NCBI GenBank assembly: GCA_027006175.1
Contig: JALTKS010000079.1
Location: 81,515-145,514, forward strand
Direction of reading: 5' to 3'
DNA: 64,000 bases
Source of the DNA: Gammaproteobacteria bacterium
Lineage (GTDB): Bacteria; Pseudomonadota; Gammaproteobacteria; AKS1
Shown here: piece by piece, positions 23,205 to 36,403 of the stretch
Numbering within the stretch: position 1 is the first letter of the stretch
How the letters are laid out: every line of letters starts with the position of its first letter
Translations under genes and position numbers: made by a program
The notes under the pieces: generated by a model
The model's database searches: none
Told to the model about the DNA's origin: nothing
Seen by the model: only the letters and a program-made list of their open reading frames with translations

Positions 23205-23324
23205 AATCGTCTCCTTTTACAGTGCATCGACATTTACTTGGTCGTTATAAGCTATATCGTGCAAAGCGCAGACCACTTTAGTACCAGAAACGTTAAAAAA
23301 TGTTAACTCATTGATAAATATAGA

Positions 23325-24044
23325 TTAATAAATTCCACCGGTTCGCCAGTTTCCTTCCTGAAAGATCTCAAACGGACGATACTTGCTCTTATAGACCATT
23401 TTCTGGCACTGTTTTATCCAGTAACCGAGATAAATATATTCAATATTTTCCTGTTTGGCGTGTTCTATTTGCCAAAGGATCGCCATGCTACCGAGGCTAC
23501 GCGCGGATTCAGTCGGATCAAAGAAGGTATAAACTGCGGAAAGGGCATTATTGAGTTTATCGACACTGGCAACTGCCAATAATTTGTCATGGTGCCGGAA
23601 TTCAACCAGATAAGCATCAATATAAGGGTTAAGTAGAAATTCACTGTATTTTTCCGGATCCGGATTATCCATGCCGCCGCCTTTATGGCGACTTTTCATG
23701 TAATGACGATAGAGCTGGAAGTGTTCACTATTATATTCAGCCGCAGCGATCATAATCTCGAGGTCTTGATTGCGTTTCCAGATACGGCGTTGGCCTCGAG
23801 AGGGTTTAAAGTCATCGGCGGCAATTCGGATCGGGATACAGGCATCACACATTGGGCAGCGTGGGCGGTATACATGCGTACCACTACGGCGAAAGCCGTA
23901 TTGAATCAGTTCACTGTAAAGATCGGTATTAATACAAACAGAGGGGTCTGCAAACAAGGTCATGGCTTGTTCTGATGGAAGGTAACTACACTCGTGCTCG
24001 GGTGTTAAATAAAAATCCAGTGATTCATGATGAAGTGACCCCAT
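23325..24044 (-). CDS. bpt: Aspartate/glutamate leucyltransferase (arginyltransferase-like)
   Basis: 239 aa; YLPSEQAMTLFADPSV, GFRRSGTHVYRPRCPMCDACIPIRI, YLGYWIKQCQKMVYKSKYRPFE. Confidence 0.93.
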   Translation of the reverse strand: MGSLHHESLDFYLTPEHECSYLPSEQAMTLFADPSVCINTDLYSELIQYGFRRSGTHVYRPRCPMCDACIPIRIAADDFKPSRGQRRIWKRNQDLEIMIAAAEYNSEHFQLYRHYMKSRHKGGGMDNPDPEKYSEFLLNPYIDAYLVEFRHHDKLLAVASVDKLNNALSAVYTFFDPTESARSLGSMAILWQIEHAKQENIEYIYLGYWIKQCQKMVYKSKYRPFEIFQEGNWRTGGIY

Positions 24045-24046
24045 GA

Positions 24047-24784
24047 CTATAGTGTCTCCAGGGTTAAGACTTGTTTATCAAACACCGAGGGCTTTGTTTG
24101 TTGAACACAATAACGGGACAATTTTTCAGAAAATAACTGACGTGATATTTGTGTTGCCCCAAGACTTTGTAAATGCGCAGAATCAACCTGACAGTCGATG
24201 ATTTTAAAGCCAGCATTGTGTAAGTGCTGAACGAGATGCACAAAGGCAATTTTAGAGGCATCATTCGCACGGGCAAACATGGATTCACCAAAAAACACCT
24301 TGCCGATGGCGATACCATAAAGCCCCCCGACTAACTCTCCTGATAGCCAGCTTTCAACAGAGTGAGCATGACCCTGGTGATGAAGTTCGCCATAGGCTTG
24401 TTGCATCTCGATTGTAATCCAGGTGCCTTCACCTTCATCTCGTGGTGCGGCGCAGGCATTGATAACGTCGTTAAAGGCTTTGTTTAAGGTGATTTCATAC
24501 GGTTTTTTGCGCAAGGTTTTGGCAAGACTTCGAGCGATTTTTATATCATTTGGCAATAACACGGTGCGTGGATCGGGCGACCACCACATAATGGGTTGTC
24601 CGTCACTATACCAGGGGAAAATGCCGCGTTGATAGGCGTTTAATAAACGTGGCACTGATAAATCACCGCCTAATGCTAATAAACCATCAGGCTCGGTTAA
24701 GGCATGATCCAGTGGCGGGAATGCGGCAGTTGGATCATCCGGATCCATCCAGAGCAAATCATGTATCGCATTATTGGTGCTCAT
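24047..24784 (-). CDS. aat: Leucyl/phenylalanyl-tRNA--protein transferase
   Basis: FPPLDHALTEPDGLLALGGDLSVPRLLNAYQRGIFPWYSDGQPIMWWSPDPR; start moved to ATG at 24784. Confidence 0.95.
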   Translation of the reverse strand: MSTNNAIHDLLWMDPDDPTAAFPPLDHALTEPDGLLALGGDLSVPRLLNAYQRGIFPWYSDGQPIMWWSPDPRTVLLPNDIKIARSLAKTLRKKPYEITLNKAFNDVINACAAPRDEGEGTWITIEMQQAYGELHHQGHAHSVESWLSGELVGGLYGIAIGKVFFGESMFARANDASKIAFVHLVQHLHNAGFKIIDCQVDSAHLQSLGATQISRQLFSEKLSRYCVQQTKPSVFDKQVLTLETL

Positions 24785-24794
24785 AGCGTGTTGC

Positions 24795-25946
24795 TCATTT
24801 CTTGAATGGTGAATGCTCACCTAAAACATCAATATAATCCTGAATGCCTTTTTGTTCGTGTTGCAGGAACTCGGCGATCACTTTACTAAATTCAGGGTGT
24901 GCTAACCAGTGTGCCGACCAGGTTGTGGTAGGTAAAAAGCCGCGACTTAATTTGTGTTCACCTTGCGCACCGGCTTCAAAGCGTTTAATACCATGTTCAA
25001 TACAATATGCAATCAGTTGGTAATAACACAACTCAAAATGCAGACCACTAAAAGTTTGACTGCATCCCCAATGACGACCATACAAAGTATCGACACCCAG
25101 CAGGTTGAAGGTGCCCGCAACATATTCTCCGTTATGCTTTGCCAGCACTAAAATTACCTGGTCTGGCATTGATTGCGCTAAATCCTCAAAGAATGCCTTC
25201 GTTAGCGTTGCATAACCACTTTTTCGTCTAAAGGTAGAAACATAAAATTGGTGGAATACCGCCCAGTGTTGAGAGGTGGTATCTTTACCATGGAGCAGTT
25301 CTATTTCTAAGTCTGCCGCTAACACATCACGACGTTCTTTACGTATTTGTTTGCGTTTTTTGGACGACAGGGTTGCTAAAAAATCATCAAATGAGCTGTA
25401 ATGGTTATTCTGCCAGTGAAATTGGCAGCCACTGCGGCGTAATAAGCCAGTTTGTTCAAGCTGGTTGGTTTCCGCCTCTGTTGTGAACAAGTAATGCAGG
25501 GAAGAGACCTGAATTGATTTAGCATAAGCTAATGCGGCTTCGATTAATCCCGTACGTAGTTTCTCGGGGTCGTGTTGCTGATGTGTCAGTAAACGTGGGC
25601 CTGTTGCCGGTGTGTAAGGAACCGCAACAACTAATTTAGGGTAGTATTTTAGTCCCTGTCGCGAATAGGCATCTGCCCATGCCCAGTCAAACACAAATTC
25701 GCCGTATGAATTATCTTTTAAATACATGGGGAGTGCTGCAACGAGTTTTTGGTTTTTGTCGAGCAAGGTAATAAAGCGTGGTTGCCACCCCCATGTTTCA
25801 AGGCAATCATTTTTCTCTAAGGCAGCTAGAAAAAAATAGCTAACAAAAGGGTTGCCCTTTATATCGAGCTGTTGCCACTGGTCGATCGGAATATCAAGAA
25901 TACTGGATTGAATCTGAACGTTGTAGTGTTGGGTCATTGCGAGCAA
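24795..25946 (-). CDS. GNAT-fold/FemAB-like N-acyltransferase (COG3146-type)
   Basis: 383 aa; NPFVSYFFLAALEKND...GWQPRF, SSKKRKQIRKERRDV, GAQGEHKLSRGFLPTTTWSAHWL. Confidence 0.8.
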   Translation of the reverse strand: MLAMTQHYNVQIQSSILDIPIDQWQQLDIKGNPFVSYFFLAALEKNDCLETWGWQPRFITLLDKNQKLVAALPMYLKDNSYGEFVFDWAWADAYSRQGLKYYPKLVVAVPYTPATGPRLLTHQQHDPEKLRTGLIEAALAYAKSIQVSSLHYLFTTEAETNQLEQTGLLRRSGCQFHWQNNHYSSFDDFLATLSSKKRKQIRKERRDVLAADLEIELLHGKDTTSQHWAVFHQFYVSTFRRKSGYATLTKAFFEDLAQSMPDQVILVLAKHNGEYVAGTFNLLGVDTLYGRHWGCSQTFSGLHFELCYYQLIAYCIEHGIKRFEAGAQGEHKLSRGFLPTTTWSAHWLAHPEFSKVIAEFLQHEQKGIQDYIDVLGEHSPFKK

Positions 25947-26043
25947 GAGCAGGGGGTGCTATTCCATATAATCGTGCAGTTGTTATAATGATAACAGAAT
26001 AAGTGACTTAGATTAACATCACCTTTTATAGGCTAATAGCTGA

Positions 26044-27018
26044 ATGGAATTAATTCGTTTTTACACATTGGTTCTTGTATTGCTATTGAGCAATATTTCT
26101 ATCGCCTCCGCATTACCTCGGTGTCTGCATGTTATGTCTTATCATCAAGGTTATGCATGGAATGATGGTATAGAGAAAGGCGTTGAACAAGGACTGGCGG
26201 GCAAGTGTGAGTTACGCAAGTTCTATATGGATTCAAAAAGAAATACATCGCCTGATTTTATTCGCGTCAAGGCGCTTGAGGCAAAGCAACTGATTGAAGA
26301 GTTTAAGCCAGATATTGTTATTGCCTCTGATGACAATGCTTCAACCTATCTAGTGAAACCCTATTTTAAAGATGCCAAGTTACCGTTTATTTTTAACGGT
26401 ATTAACTGGAATGCTGAGATCTATGGATATCCCTATAAAAATACAACAGGCATGGTTGAAGTCGCACCAACAAAAGAAATGCTCACTATCGCTCGCCGTA
26501 ATGCATCGCATATAAATAAAATTGTATTTATTTCTGATGATGTTGTGACTGAACATAAAGATTTTCGTCATTATAAACGTGTTTATGAAAGACAGGGTAT
26601 TACCGTTGTAGGTGTATTTGTCAAAACCATGGCTGAATGGGAGAAAGCTTTTGTACAGGCGCAGTCTGCTGATTTTATTATTTTAGGTAATAATGCAGGT
26701 ATTAATGATTGGCATAAAAAACGCGCGGCTAGTCATGTTGAAAAATACGGTAAGCGTCTATCGATGACAACTTATACATGGATGATGCCGTATAGCATGT
26801 TAGGTGTCGGTAAAGTTGCTGAAGAACAAGGTGAATGGGCCGCAGAGGCAGCTTTGGCTGTTTTATCGGGAACAAAAATAAACAATATTCCCATTACATT
26901 AAATCGTCGCTGGGTTTATTACCAAAATAAGAGATTACTCAAAAAAGCATATATTGATATTGATAAAGTATCTCGCCATAAGGCTATTGCTAAAGACTGG
27001 CTGAATGTTAGAAATTGA
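26044..27018 (+). CDS. Periplasmic ABC-type substrate-binding-like sensory protein
   Basis: 324 aa; signal peptide; PDIVIASDDNASTYLVKPYF..., overlaps the following kinase ORF by 14 nt. Confidence 0.7.
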   Translation: MELIRFYTLVLVLLLSNISIASALPRCLHVMSYHQGYAWNDGIEKGVEQGLAGKCELRKFYMDSKRNTSPDFIRVKALEAKQLIEEFKPDIVIASDDNASTYLVKPYFKDAKLPFIFNGINWNAEIYGYPYKNTTGMVEVAPTKEMLTIARRNASHINKIVFISDDVVTEHKDFRHYKRVYERQGITVVGVFVKTMAEWEKAFVQAQSADFIILGNNAGINDWHKKRAASHVEKYGKRLSMTTYTWMMPYSMLGVGKVAEEQGEWAAEAALAVLSGTKINNIPITLNRRWVYYQNKRLLKKAYIDIDKVSRHKAIAKDWLNVRN

Positions 27019-28840
27019 CACCTCAGAATATCGTTCAAAATATTTAATTATTTTGATTGTCGTTGGTATAGGCATTAGTCTATTGGCGTTCTTTTTGGGT
27101 GTCAGTGTGGTTGTCAGTGATAGTAAGAAAGATTTTCAACGTCGTGCCGAACAAGCCTTTTCTCGAATAGAAAACCGTTTTGAATTATTGACGCAAATTG
27201 ATGAGGATTTGGCGCAGTTTTTTTATGCCTCCGATGAAGTGACTTCTGCTGAGTTTAGCCAGTTCACTCGGCAAATCGTTGAGCGGAATGACTTTCTTCG
27301 GCAGACAATGTTGGCAAATGTGGTACCTAAAAACGAGTTGAAATTATTTGAATTTTCCAAGCGCGAACAAGGCTACACCGGATACAAGGTGAAATCGTTT
27401 GAATCAGGGAAGAATACATCAAAATATCTTTATCCTATTGAATACTATGAACCGGTTAGCATTCAGTCCAGTTTGTGGTTTGGTAAGGATTTAAGATCGC
27501 TGGCTGAAACGCAAGAGGCTTTTGAGCAGATACATCGGGATTCATTTTTTGCTTTATCCGACCCAATGGATGTGAATGGCAGACTAAGTTTTTTAATATT
27601 GCATGCCTTATCACCTGATGCTGATATGCGCCCTGATTCCGGTCTTGATGAATCGGATGCCTATGGTGTGCTGGCTTACGTTATTGATATTAATGATTTA
27701 TTGGAATTGAGTTCATCCTTGTTAAGTAGTGTTACTTATAAGGTAGAAATGGACGGTCGAGAGGTGTTTAAGTCTCAAGCGCCGAATGCATTAAATTCAC
27801 TTAAGTTAGGCAGTTTCCTGGTTAACAGGACCTTCGTTTTTTCAAATACATCAATGTACTTTGAGATTTCCCATTATGTGGTTTTTTCTGACATTGATTT
27901 TTTATTGCCGTTATTGATCTTTCTTTCAGGTTTATTGATGACGGGCTTTATCTATGCAACAACGCGTTCTGAGTTAATGCGTTCACAGTTATTAGAGCAG
28001 CAAAAAAATGAAGTTAGTCGACAAGTCAAGAACCAAACCCGGCAGTTACGGCATCAAGCGGCAAGCCTTGCATTGACACGAGATCAAGCCTTAAAAGCCA
28101 ATCAAACTAAATCGACATTCCTTGCTAATATGAGCCATGAATTACGTACACCACTTAATTCTATTATTGGCTTTTCTGAAATTCTCGGCAAAGGTATGAG
28201 TGGTCCGGTTGAAGAAGAACAAAAGAAGCAGTTAGATATTATTTTAGTTAATGCGCGAGGTTTATTGGCGTTAATTAATAATGTATTGGATCTTTCAAAG
28301 GTAGAGTCAGGCAAAGTTGAAATAGACATCGGTTTACTGGATGTGGAAGCGATGTTAAAGAACCTGGAAGAAACTTTTATACCGTTGGCAAAAGAAAAGA
28401 ACTTAACATTTGAATATGAGATCAAAGACAATAGCAAGCCGGTTTATACAGATCATGAAAAACTGCGACAAATTCTGGTCAATCTAATTGCGAATGCCAT
28501 TAAATTCACCAATGAAGGCGGTATAAAAGTCGAGTTTTTCTCACACCTTGAATATTACTGCTTTAGAATAATTGATACGGGTATTGGTATTTCACGTCAA
28601 AAATTACGAAATATTTTTGATGATTTCTATCAGGTGGAAGGCAGCGCCTCTCGTACTTATGAGGGAACTGGTTTGGGTTTAGCGATCAGTCAGCGATTCG
28701 CAGAACTATTAGGTGGCTTTATTAATGTTGAAAGTGAGGAAGGTGTCGGATCGATATTTAGTGTTTATATATCTGATCTTGATGATATGGAAACCAGAAG
28801 GAAGTCACTGGAAGAATCGAATAAAAAAACGGTGACATAA
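27005..28840 (+). CDS. Sensor histidine kinase (N-terminal extracytoplasmic CHASE-like domain, HisKA, HATPase)
   Basis: 611 aa; two TM segments; STFLANMSHELRTPLNSIIGFSEIL, NLIANAIKFTNEGG, GTGLGLAIS. Confidence 0.9.
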   Translation: MLEIDTSEYRSKYLIILIVVGIGISLLAFFLGVSVVVSDSKKDFQRRAEQAFSRIENRFELLTQIDEDLAQFFYASDEVTSAEFSQFTRQIVERNDFLRQTMLANVVPKNELKLFEFSKREQGYTGYKVKSFESGKNTSKYLYPIEYYEPVSIQSSLWFGKDLRSLAETQEAFEQIHRDSFFALSDPMDVNGRLSFLILHALSPDADMRPDSGLDESDAYGVLAYVIDINDLLELSSSLLSSVTYKVEMDGREVFKSQAPNALNSLKLGSFLVNRTFVFSNTSMYFEISHYVVFSDIDFLLPLLIFLSGLLMTGFIYATTRSELMRSQLLEQQKNEVSRQVKNQTRQLRHQAASLALTRDQALKANQTKSTFLANMSHELRTPLNSIIGFSEILGKGMSGPVEEEQKKQLDIILVNARGLLALINNVLDLSKVESGKVEIDIGLLDVEAMLKNLEETFIPLAKEKNLTFEYEIKDNSKPVYTDHEKLRQILVNLIANAIKFTNEGGIKVEFFSHLEYYCFRIIDTGIGISRQKLRNIFDDFYQVEGSASRTYEGTGLGLAISQRFAELLGGFINVESEEGVGSIFSVYISDLDDMETRRKSLEESNKKTVT

Positions 28841-28856
28841 TGTAGTCACCGGTTTT
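28825..28856. terminator. Bidirectional terminator between the kinase gene and trxB
   Basis: AAAACGGTGAC...GTCACCGGTTTT (one bulge), A-run and T-run on the two sides. Confidence 0.7.
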
Positions 28857-28861
28857 ATGGC

Positions 28862-29950
<1,089 letters not shown>

Positions 29951-30006
29951 TTACCTAAACCATCTGGTCCGTATAATAATGGTCATATAAACAAGCGGTT
30001 ATTGCA

Positions 30007-32310
30007 TTGGCTCAAGTAAAACGTAAAAAATCAACAACACCCACTTCGCCACATACACAGCGTGGTTTGCGCGAAGGGACGCTGCTTGTCTTCATGGCTG
30101 TGAGTGTTTATCTCTTGCTCAGCTTGTTGAGTTACCAAACATCGGATCCGGGTTGGTCCCATACTGTCGATAGTGTCAATAAAATTCATAACATGGGGGG
30201 TATTACGGGCGCCTGGTTTGCGGATGTATTTCTTTATTTGTTTGGTCTCATGGCGTATTTGTTTCCAATAATGCTTGGCTATAGCGGTTGGTTGCTTTAC
30301 CGAGAAAAACCCAATGAAGCCTTTGATGCCTGGCATTTAGGTTTACGGGTAACAGGATTCCTGCTCACACTTATTGCGGGTGCAGGACTTGCGACATTAC
30401 ACGTACAGCAGCCCGATTTACAGCTGCCTTTAAATCCCGGTGGGATCCTGGGGCAAGTTGTTGGCAGTGGGCTTGAGAGTGCGTTTAGTTTTCTTGGTGC
30501 AACCTTATTGCAGTTGGCATTATTTCTTGCCGGAATAACCCTGTTTACCGGCTTGTCCTGGTTCTGGTTGATGGATGTAACCGGTAAATACAGCATCTTA
30601 CTGGTGTTTTATGTTCGTCAGCAGTTTGTCACTTTGCGTGAACATCTTGCTGGTCGCCGGGCACGTAAAGAACGCACTGCGACGGTGGAAATTGCCAAGC
30701 GTAAAACAAGTAAACGCAAACCACCGGTCATTGAAAAATCAATTGTTTTGCCTGAACCAAGCGCTCGCTCTGAACGAGAACGCCAGGTTCCCTTGTTTGA
30801 AACGGCCGATGACACGCCACTGCCACCAATTTCATTGCTAGATGAAGCCAAGCCAGATACAAAACGGATGTCGGATGAGTCACTGGAAGCGATGTCACAG
30901 TTAGTAGAAATTAAACTGCGTGACTTTGGTATCGAAGTGGAAGTGGTTGCGGTTCATCCTGGGCCGGTTATTACCCGGTTTGAATTACAACCAGCAGCAG
31001 GGGTTAAGGTTAGCCAAATCAGTAATCTTGCTAAAGATCTTGCACGTGCATTATCAACCATCAGTGTCCGTATTGTCGAAGTGATCCCGGGTAAATCCGT
31101 GATCGGACTTGAAGTTCCTAATGAAAATCGCGAAATTGTGCGTTTAAGTGAAATTATTAACTCACAAGAATACGACAGTAATAAATCAGGACTCTCAATT
31201 GCATTGGGTAAAGACATTGCCGGTTACCCTAAAGTCTATGACTTGGGAAAAATGCCGCATATGTTAGTAGCGGGTACAACCGGCTCGGGTAAGTCGGTTG
31301 CGATTAACGCGATGATTTTGAGTTTGCTATATAACGCCACACCACATGACGTGCGATTGATCATGGTCGATCCAAAAATGTTGGAGTTATCAATTTACGA
31401 AGGCATTCCGCACTTGCTTACACCGGTTGTGACTGACATGAAAGATGCCGCAAATGCCTTACGTTGGTGTGTTGCCGAAATGGAACGACGTTATAAACTA
31501 ATGGCAGCATTGGGTGTACGGCATTTAAACAGTTATAACAAAAAGATTAAAGAAGCCGATGAAAAAGGGGAGCCTATTCCTGATCCTACGTTCAAACCGG
31601 AGGAAGGGCTGGAAGAGACACCGCCGAACCTGGAGCACTTACCGTTTATTGTCATTATTATTGACGAACTTGCTGACATGATGATGATTGTGGGTAAAAA
31701 AGTTGATGAATTGATTGCACGGCTGGCGCAGAAGGCACGGGCATCGGGTATTCACCTGATTCTAGCCACACAGCGTCCTTCAGTGGATGTGATTACCGGT
31801 TTAATTAAAGCCAATATACCAACACGCATTGCCTTTCAGGTATCCAGTAAAATTGATTCAAGAACTATTCTTGATCAAGGTGGCGCTGAACAACTCCTGG
31901 GGCATGGTGATATGCTTTACATGGCGCCCGGTAGTGGTGTGCCAACGCGTATTCATGGTGCCTTTGTTTCTGATGAAGAAGTCCATAAAGTAGTTGCGAA
32001 TCTGAAAGGTAAAGGTGAGCCAGAATATCTTGATGACATTATTAGTGATACCAGCGGTGATGGCGTGCCCGGGATGCCGGGTGGTGATAGTGAGGTAGCC
32101 TCGAGTGAGGAAATGGATCCGCTCTACGACCAAGCAGTAGCATTAATTACCGAATCACGTCGCGCCTCCATTTCAGGTTTACAACGCCGACTTAAAATTG
32201 GTTATAACCGAGCCGCACGAATGATTGAAGAGATGGAACGTGCGGGTGTTGTCAGTGAAGTTCAAAGTAACGGGATGAGAGAAGTGGTGGCACCACCGCC
32301 TCCACAATAG
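30007..32310 (+). CDS. ftsK: DNA translocase FtsK
   Basis: 767 aa, TTG start; four N-terminal [18 protein letters not shown]-terminal gamma winged helix ([23 protein letters not shown]). Confidence 0.96.
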   Translation: MAQVKRKKSTTPTSPHTQRGLREGTLLVFMAVSVYLLLSLLSYQTSDPGWSHTVDSVNKIHNMGGITGAWFADVFLYLFGLMAYLFPIMLGYSGWLLYREKPNEAFDAWHLGLRVTGFLLTLIAGAGLATLHVQQPDLQLPLNPGGILGQVVGSGLESAFSFLGATLLQLALFLAGITLFTGLSWFWLMDVTGKYSILLVFYVRQQFVTLREHLAGRRARKERTATVEIAKRKTSKRKPPVIEKSIVLPEPSARSERERQVPLFETADDTPLPPISLLDEAKPDTKRMSDESLEAMSQLVEIKLRDFGIEVEVVAVHPGPVITRFELQPAAGVKVSQISNLAKDLARALSTISVRIVEVIPGKSVIGLEVPNENREIVRLSEIINSQEYDSNKSGLSIALGKDIAGYPKVYDLGKMPHMLVAGTTGSGKSVAINAMILSLLYNATPHDVRLIMVDPKMLELSIYEGIPHLLTPVVTDMKDAANALRWCVAEMERRYKLMAALGVRHLNSYNKKIKEADEKGEPIPDPTFKPEEGLEETPPNLEHLPFIVIIIDELADMMMIVGKKVDELIARLAQKARASGIHLILATQRPSVDVITGLIKANIPTRIAFQVSSKIDSRTILDQGGAEQLLGHGDMLYMAPGSGVPTRIHGAFVSDEEVHKVVANLKGKGEPEYLDDIISDTSGDGVPGMPGGDSEVASSEEMDPLYDQAVALITESRRASISGLQRRLKIGYNRAARMIEEMERAGVVSEVQSNGMREVVAPPPPQ

Positions 32311-32316
32311 TTAACT

Positions 32317-32931
32317 ATGTATAAATTTATTATATTTTTTTTGATGTTCCTGATTTCGAGTGCCGTGAGTGCTGGTGCAGGCAAACAACGTCTTAATGAC
32401 TTTTTTTCAGAGGTGTCATCTGTACGTGCTGATTTTAAACAGCAAGTATTGGGGAATGATAAAAAAACCATACAAGAAACCAGCGGACAAATGTTATTGC
32501 TACGTCCCGGGCGGTTTCGCTGGGATTATAAAAAACCTTATGAACAACAAATTATTTCAGATGGTAAAAAAGTCTGGTTATATGATGTCGATCTGGAGCA
32601 GGTAACTGTTAAAAAGGTTGATAAAGTACTTGGCTCAACGCCCGCTTTATTGTTGAGCAGTGATACGCCTCTTGAAGAAAACTTTACGATTAACGAATTA
32701 GGTGAAGAGCAAAACCTTCAATGGGTTGAGTTACTGCCGTTGCAAAAAGAATCAGGCTTTGAAAGATTAGTACTCGCCTTTGATGAAAAAAATCTTGTTA
32801 GCATGGAATTGCATGATGCTTTTGGTCAGCTAACACGGTTGTTATTTAGCCATGTTGAACGTAATCCCGTTATTGATCCTGAAAAGTTTAACTTTATCCC
32901 ACCTAAAGATGTTGATGTTATTGGTGAGTAA
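32317..32931 (+). CDS. lolA: Outer-membrane lipoprotein carrier protein LolA
   Basis: 204 aa; signal peptide; RPGRFRWDYKKPYEQQIISDGKKVWLYDVDLEQVTVKK. Confidence 0.94.
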   Translation: MYKFIIFFLMFLISSAVSAGAGKQRLNDFFSEVSSVRADFKQQVLGNDKKTIQETSGQMLLLRPGRFRWDYKKPYEQQIISDGKKVWLYDVDLEQVTVKKVDKVLGSTPALLLSSDTPLEENFTINELGEEQNLQWVELLPLQKESGFERLVLAFDEKNLVSMELHDAFGQLTRLLFSHVERNPVIDPEKFNFIPPKDVDVIGE

Positions 32932-32946
32932 ACCAGATTTAATTTA

Positions 32947-34302
32947 ATGCAAAATAATAAAACTGATTTGTTTGCAGATAATCTGGCTAATACAGGCCAG
33001 CCGCTGGCTGACCGTTTGCGACCAACAGATTTAGTTACCTTCCATGGTCAAACCCATTTACTCGCAAAAGATAAGCCGCTGCGTATTGTCATCGAGTCGG
33101 GCAAGCTTCATTCAATGTTATTCTGGGGGCCACCCGGTACAGGTAAAACCACATTAGCCAGAATGATTGCTAATAACTGTGGTGCGCAATTTATTAGTTT
33201 GTCGGCAGTGCTATCGGGGGTAAAAGAAATCCGTGAAGCCGTATCACAGGCAAAGCAGAGTCAGGCTAACGGCAGGCAAACGGTTTTATTTGTTGATGAG
33301 GTTCATCGGTTTAATAAATCACAACAAGATGCCTTTTTGCCTTATGTTGAAGACGGCACGTTTATTTTTATTGGTGCAACCACAGAAAACCCTTCATTTG
33401 AATTAAATAATGCCTTGCTGTCCCGTTCGCGGGTATATGTTCTTAAGCATCTTGATGTCACTGAGTTACTGACGATTCTTCAACGTGGTTTACATGATAA
33501 TGAGCTTGGTTTAGGTGATAGCGATTTACAGGTGAGTGACGAGCAGCTTAAACAACTTGCACAAGCTGCCGATGGCGATGCGCGGCGCGCTTTAAATTTA
33601 TTAGATATTTTAGCTTCTCTGGCACAGGCAGAGGGAAGCAAAGCAATATCTGATCAGTTGGTGGCTGAAGTAATAAAAGGCGGTGTGCGGCGGTTTGATA
33701 AAGGTGGTGAGGCTTTTTATGATCAGATTTCCGCATTACATAAATCTGTTCGTGGCTCGGCTGTTGATGCCGCGCTTTACTGGTTAGCCAGAATGCTGGA
33801 TGGTGGCTGTGATCCTTTATACATAGCCCGGCGAGTGGTACGCATGGCATCAGAAGATATTGGCAATGCCGATCCTCGCGCTTTATCCATTTCATTGACC
33901 ACATGGGATGTGCTCGAACGATTAGGCAGCCCCGAGGGTGAACTGGCATTGGCACAAGCGATTAGTTATTTGGCGATCGCACCCAAAAGTAATGCCGTTT
34001 ATAAAGCATTCAACCAGGTGATGTCGGATGTCAAACAATCAAACAGTTTTGATGTCCCACTGCATTTACGTAATGCGCCCACCAAATTAATGAGTGACCT
34101 GGATTACGGTAAAGAATACCGTTATGCACATGATGAGCCGGAAGGCTATGCGGCGGGTGAAGATTATTTCCCAGACAATATGTCTGCAACCCAGTATTAT
34201 CATCCGGTCAGACGTGGTCTTGAAGATAAAATTGCTGATAAGCTTGAACGTTTACGGCAAGCTGATGACGATTACAAAAACAAACAGCGGGATAAGTCAT
34301 GA
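32947..34302 (+). CDS. rarA: Replication-associated recombination protein RarA
   Basis: 451 aa; [46 protein letters not shown]. Confidence 0.96.
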   Translation: MQNNKTDLFADNLANTGQPLADRLRPTDLVTFHGQTHLLAKDKPLRIVIESGKLHSMLFWGPPGTGKTTLARMIANNCGAQFISLSAVLSGVKEIREAVSQAKQSQANGRQTVLFVDEVHRFNKSQQDAFLPYVEDGTFIFIGATTENPSFELNNALLSRSRVYVLKHLDVTELLTILQRGLHDNELGLGDSDLQVSDEQLKQLAQAADGDARRALNLLDILASLAQAEGSKAISDQLVAEVIKGGVRRFDKGGEAFYDQISALHKSVRGSAVDAALYWLARMLDGGCDPLYIARRVVRMASEDIGNADPRALSISLTTWDVLERLGSPEGELALAQAISYLAIAPKSNAVYKAFNQVMSDVKQSNSFDVPLHLRNAPTKLMSDLDYGKEYRYAHDEPEGYAAGEDYFPDNMSATQYYHPVRRGLEDKIADKLERLRQADDDYKNKQRDKS

Positions 34303-34685
34303 TAAGCCAATTATTCATTATTGCAGCGGGCGGTGCAGTAGGCGCAATGTTACGTTTTCTCGTATCCAATGGTGTTTATGCGATAGCCGGTCGCGACTTC
34401 CCCTATGGTACTTTAACCGTGAACGTACTGGGGAGCTTGTTAATGGGTATTCTCTATGTCCTGCTGGTTGAGCGGGTCGCCTTTGCGGTAGAATGGCGCG
34501 CATTCCTGATGATTGGTGTGCTTGGTGCATTTACAACCTTCTCGACATTTTCAATTGAAACAATGTTGTTAATAGAATCGGGTGACCATACTCGAGCACT
34601 GCTTAATATGCTTGTGAGTGTTGTATTGTGTGTGATGGCAACATGGGCGGGTGTTGTGGGCTTTAGACAAATTTACGGAGCGTGA
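34299..34685 (+). CDS. crcB: Fluoride efflux channel CrcB
   Basis: 128 aa; GGAVGAMLRFLVS, PYGTLTVNVLGS, GVLGAFTTFSTFSIET. Confidence 0.95.
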   Translation: MISQLFIIAAGGAVGAMLRFLVSNGVYAIAGRDFPYGTLTVNVLGSLLMGILYVLLVERVAFAVEWRAFLMIGVLGAFTTFSTFSIETMLLIESGDHTRALLNMLVSVVLCVMATWAGVVGFRQIYGA

Positions 34686-34686
34686 A

Positions 34687-34989
34687 ATGAGTGAAACAGT
34701 CACAATGGTACGTATTTATCTGACCGAATCGGATGCCCAATTAAAACCATTGCTCGAACGATTACATGATGTCGAGAAAGTAAAAGGTGTTACGGCATTT
34801 AGAGGTATTGCCGGATTTGGTGCATCAGGTAAAATGCATTCCTCATCCTTACTAGACATGTCACTTGATCTTCCCGTGGTGGTTGAGTTTTTTGATAGCA
34901 CCGATAATGCCACGCGTATCATCGAACACTTGTCTGAACAAATGGGTGATGGGCGAATTGTGCATTGGACGGCACAAGTGAATACATAA
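34687..34989 (+). CDS. DUF190 family protein
   Basis: VTMVRIYLTESDAQ...GVTAFRGIAGFGASG; ATG at 34687; next to crcB. Confidence 0.85.
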   Translation: MSETVTMVRIYLTESDAQLKPLLERLHDVEKVKGVTAFRGIAGFGASGKMHSSSLLDMSLDLPVVVEFFDSTDNATRIIEHLSEQMGDGRIVHWTAQVNT

Positions 34990-35018
34990 CTATTTATTTT
35001 AAATGATAACGAGATTAA

Positions 35019-36299
<1,281 letters not shown>

Positions 36300-36403
36300 C
36301 CCTATGAACAACAAGGCAATTACTTTGCCGGATGCCTGCAAGGCAGGTATAATGCCGCGCCTGTTGATAATGCCATTATATTGATGGTCTGGATCTGAAA
36401 TTT

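Noticed and set aside
23013-23306. 97-aa plus-strand ORF opposite the 78-aa hypothetical gene
   Set aside because: The minus-strand 78-aa ORF has better start/terminator context; the plus ORF has no recognisable features.
33548-33955. 135-aa minus-strand ORF antisense to rarA
   Set aside because: Overlaps strongly supported rarA and has no domain signature.
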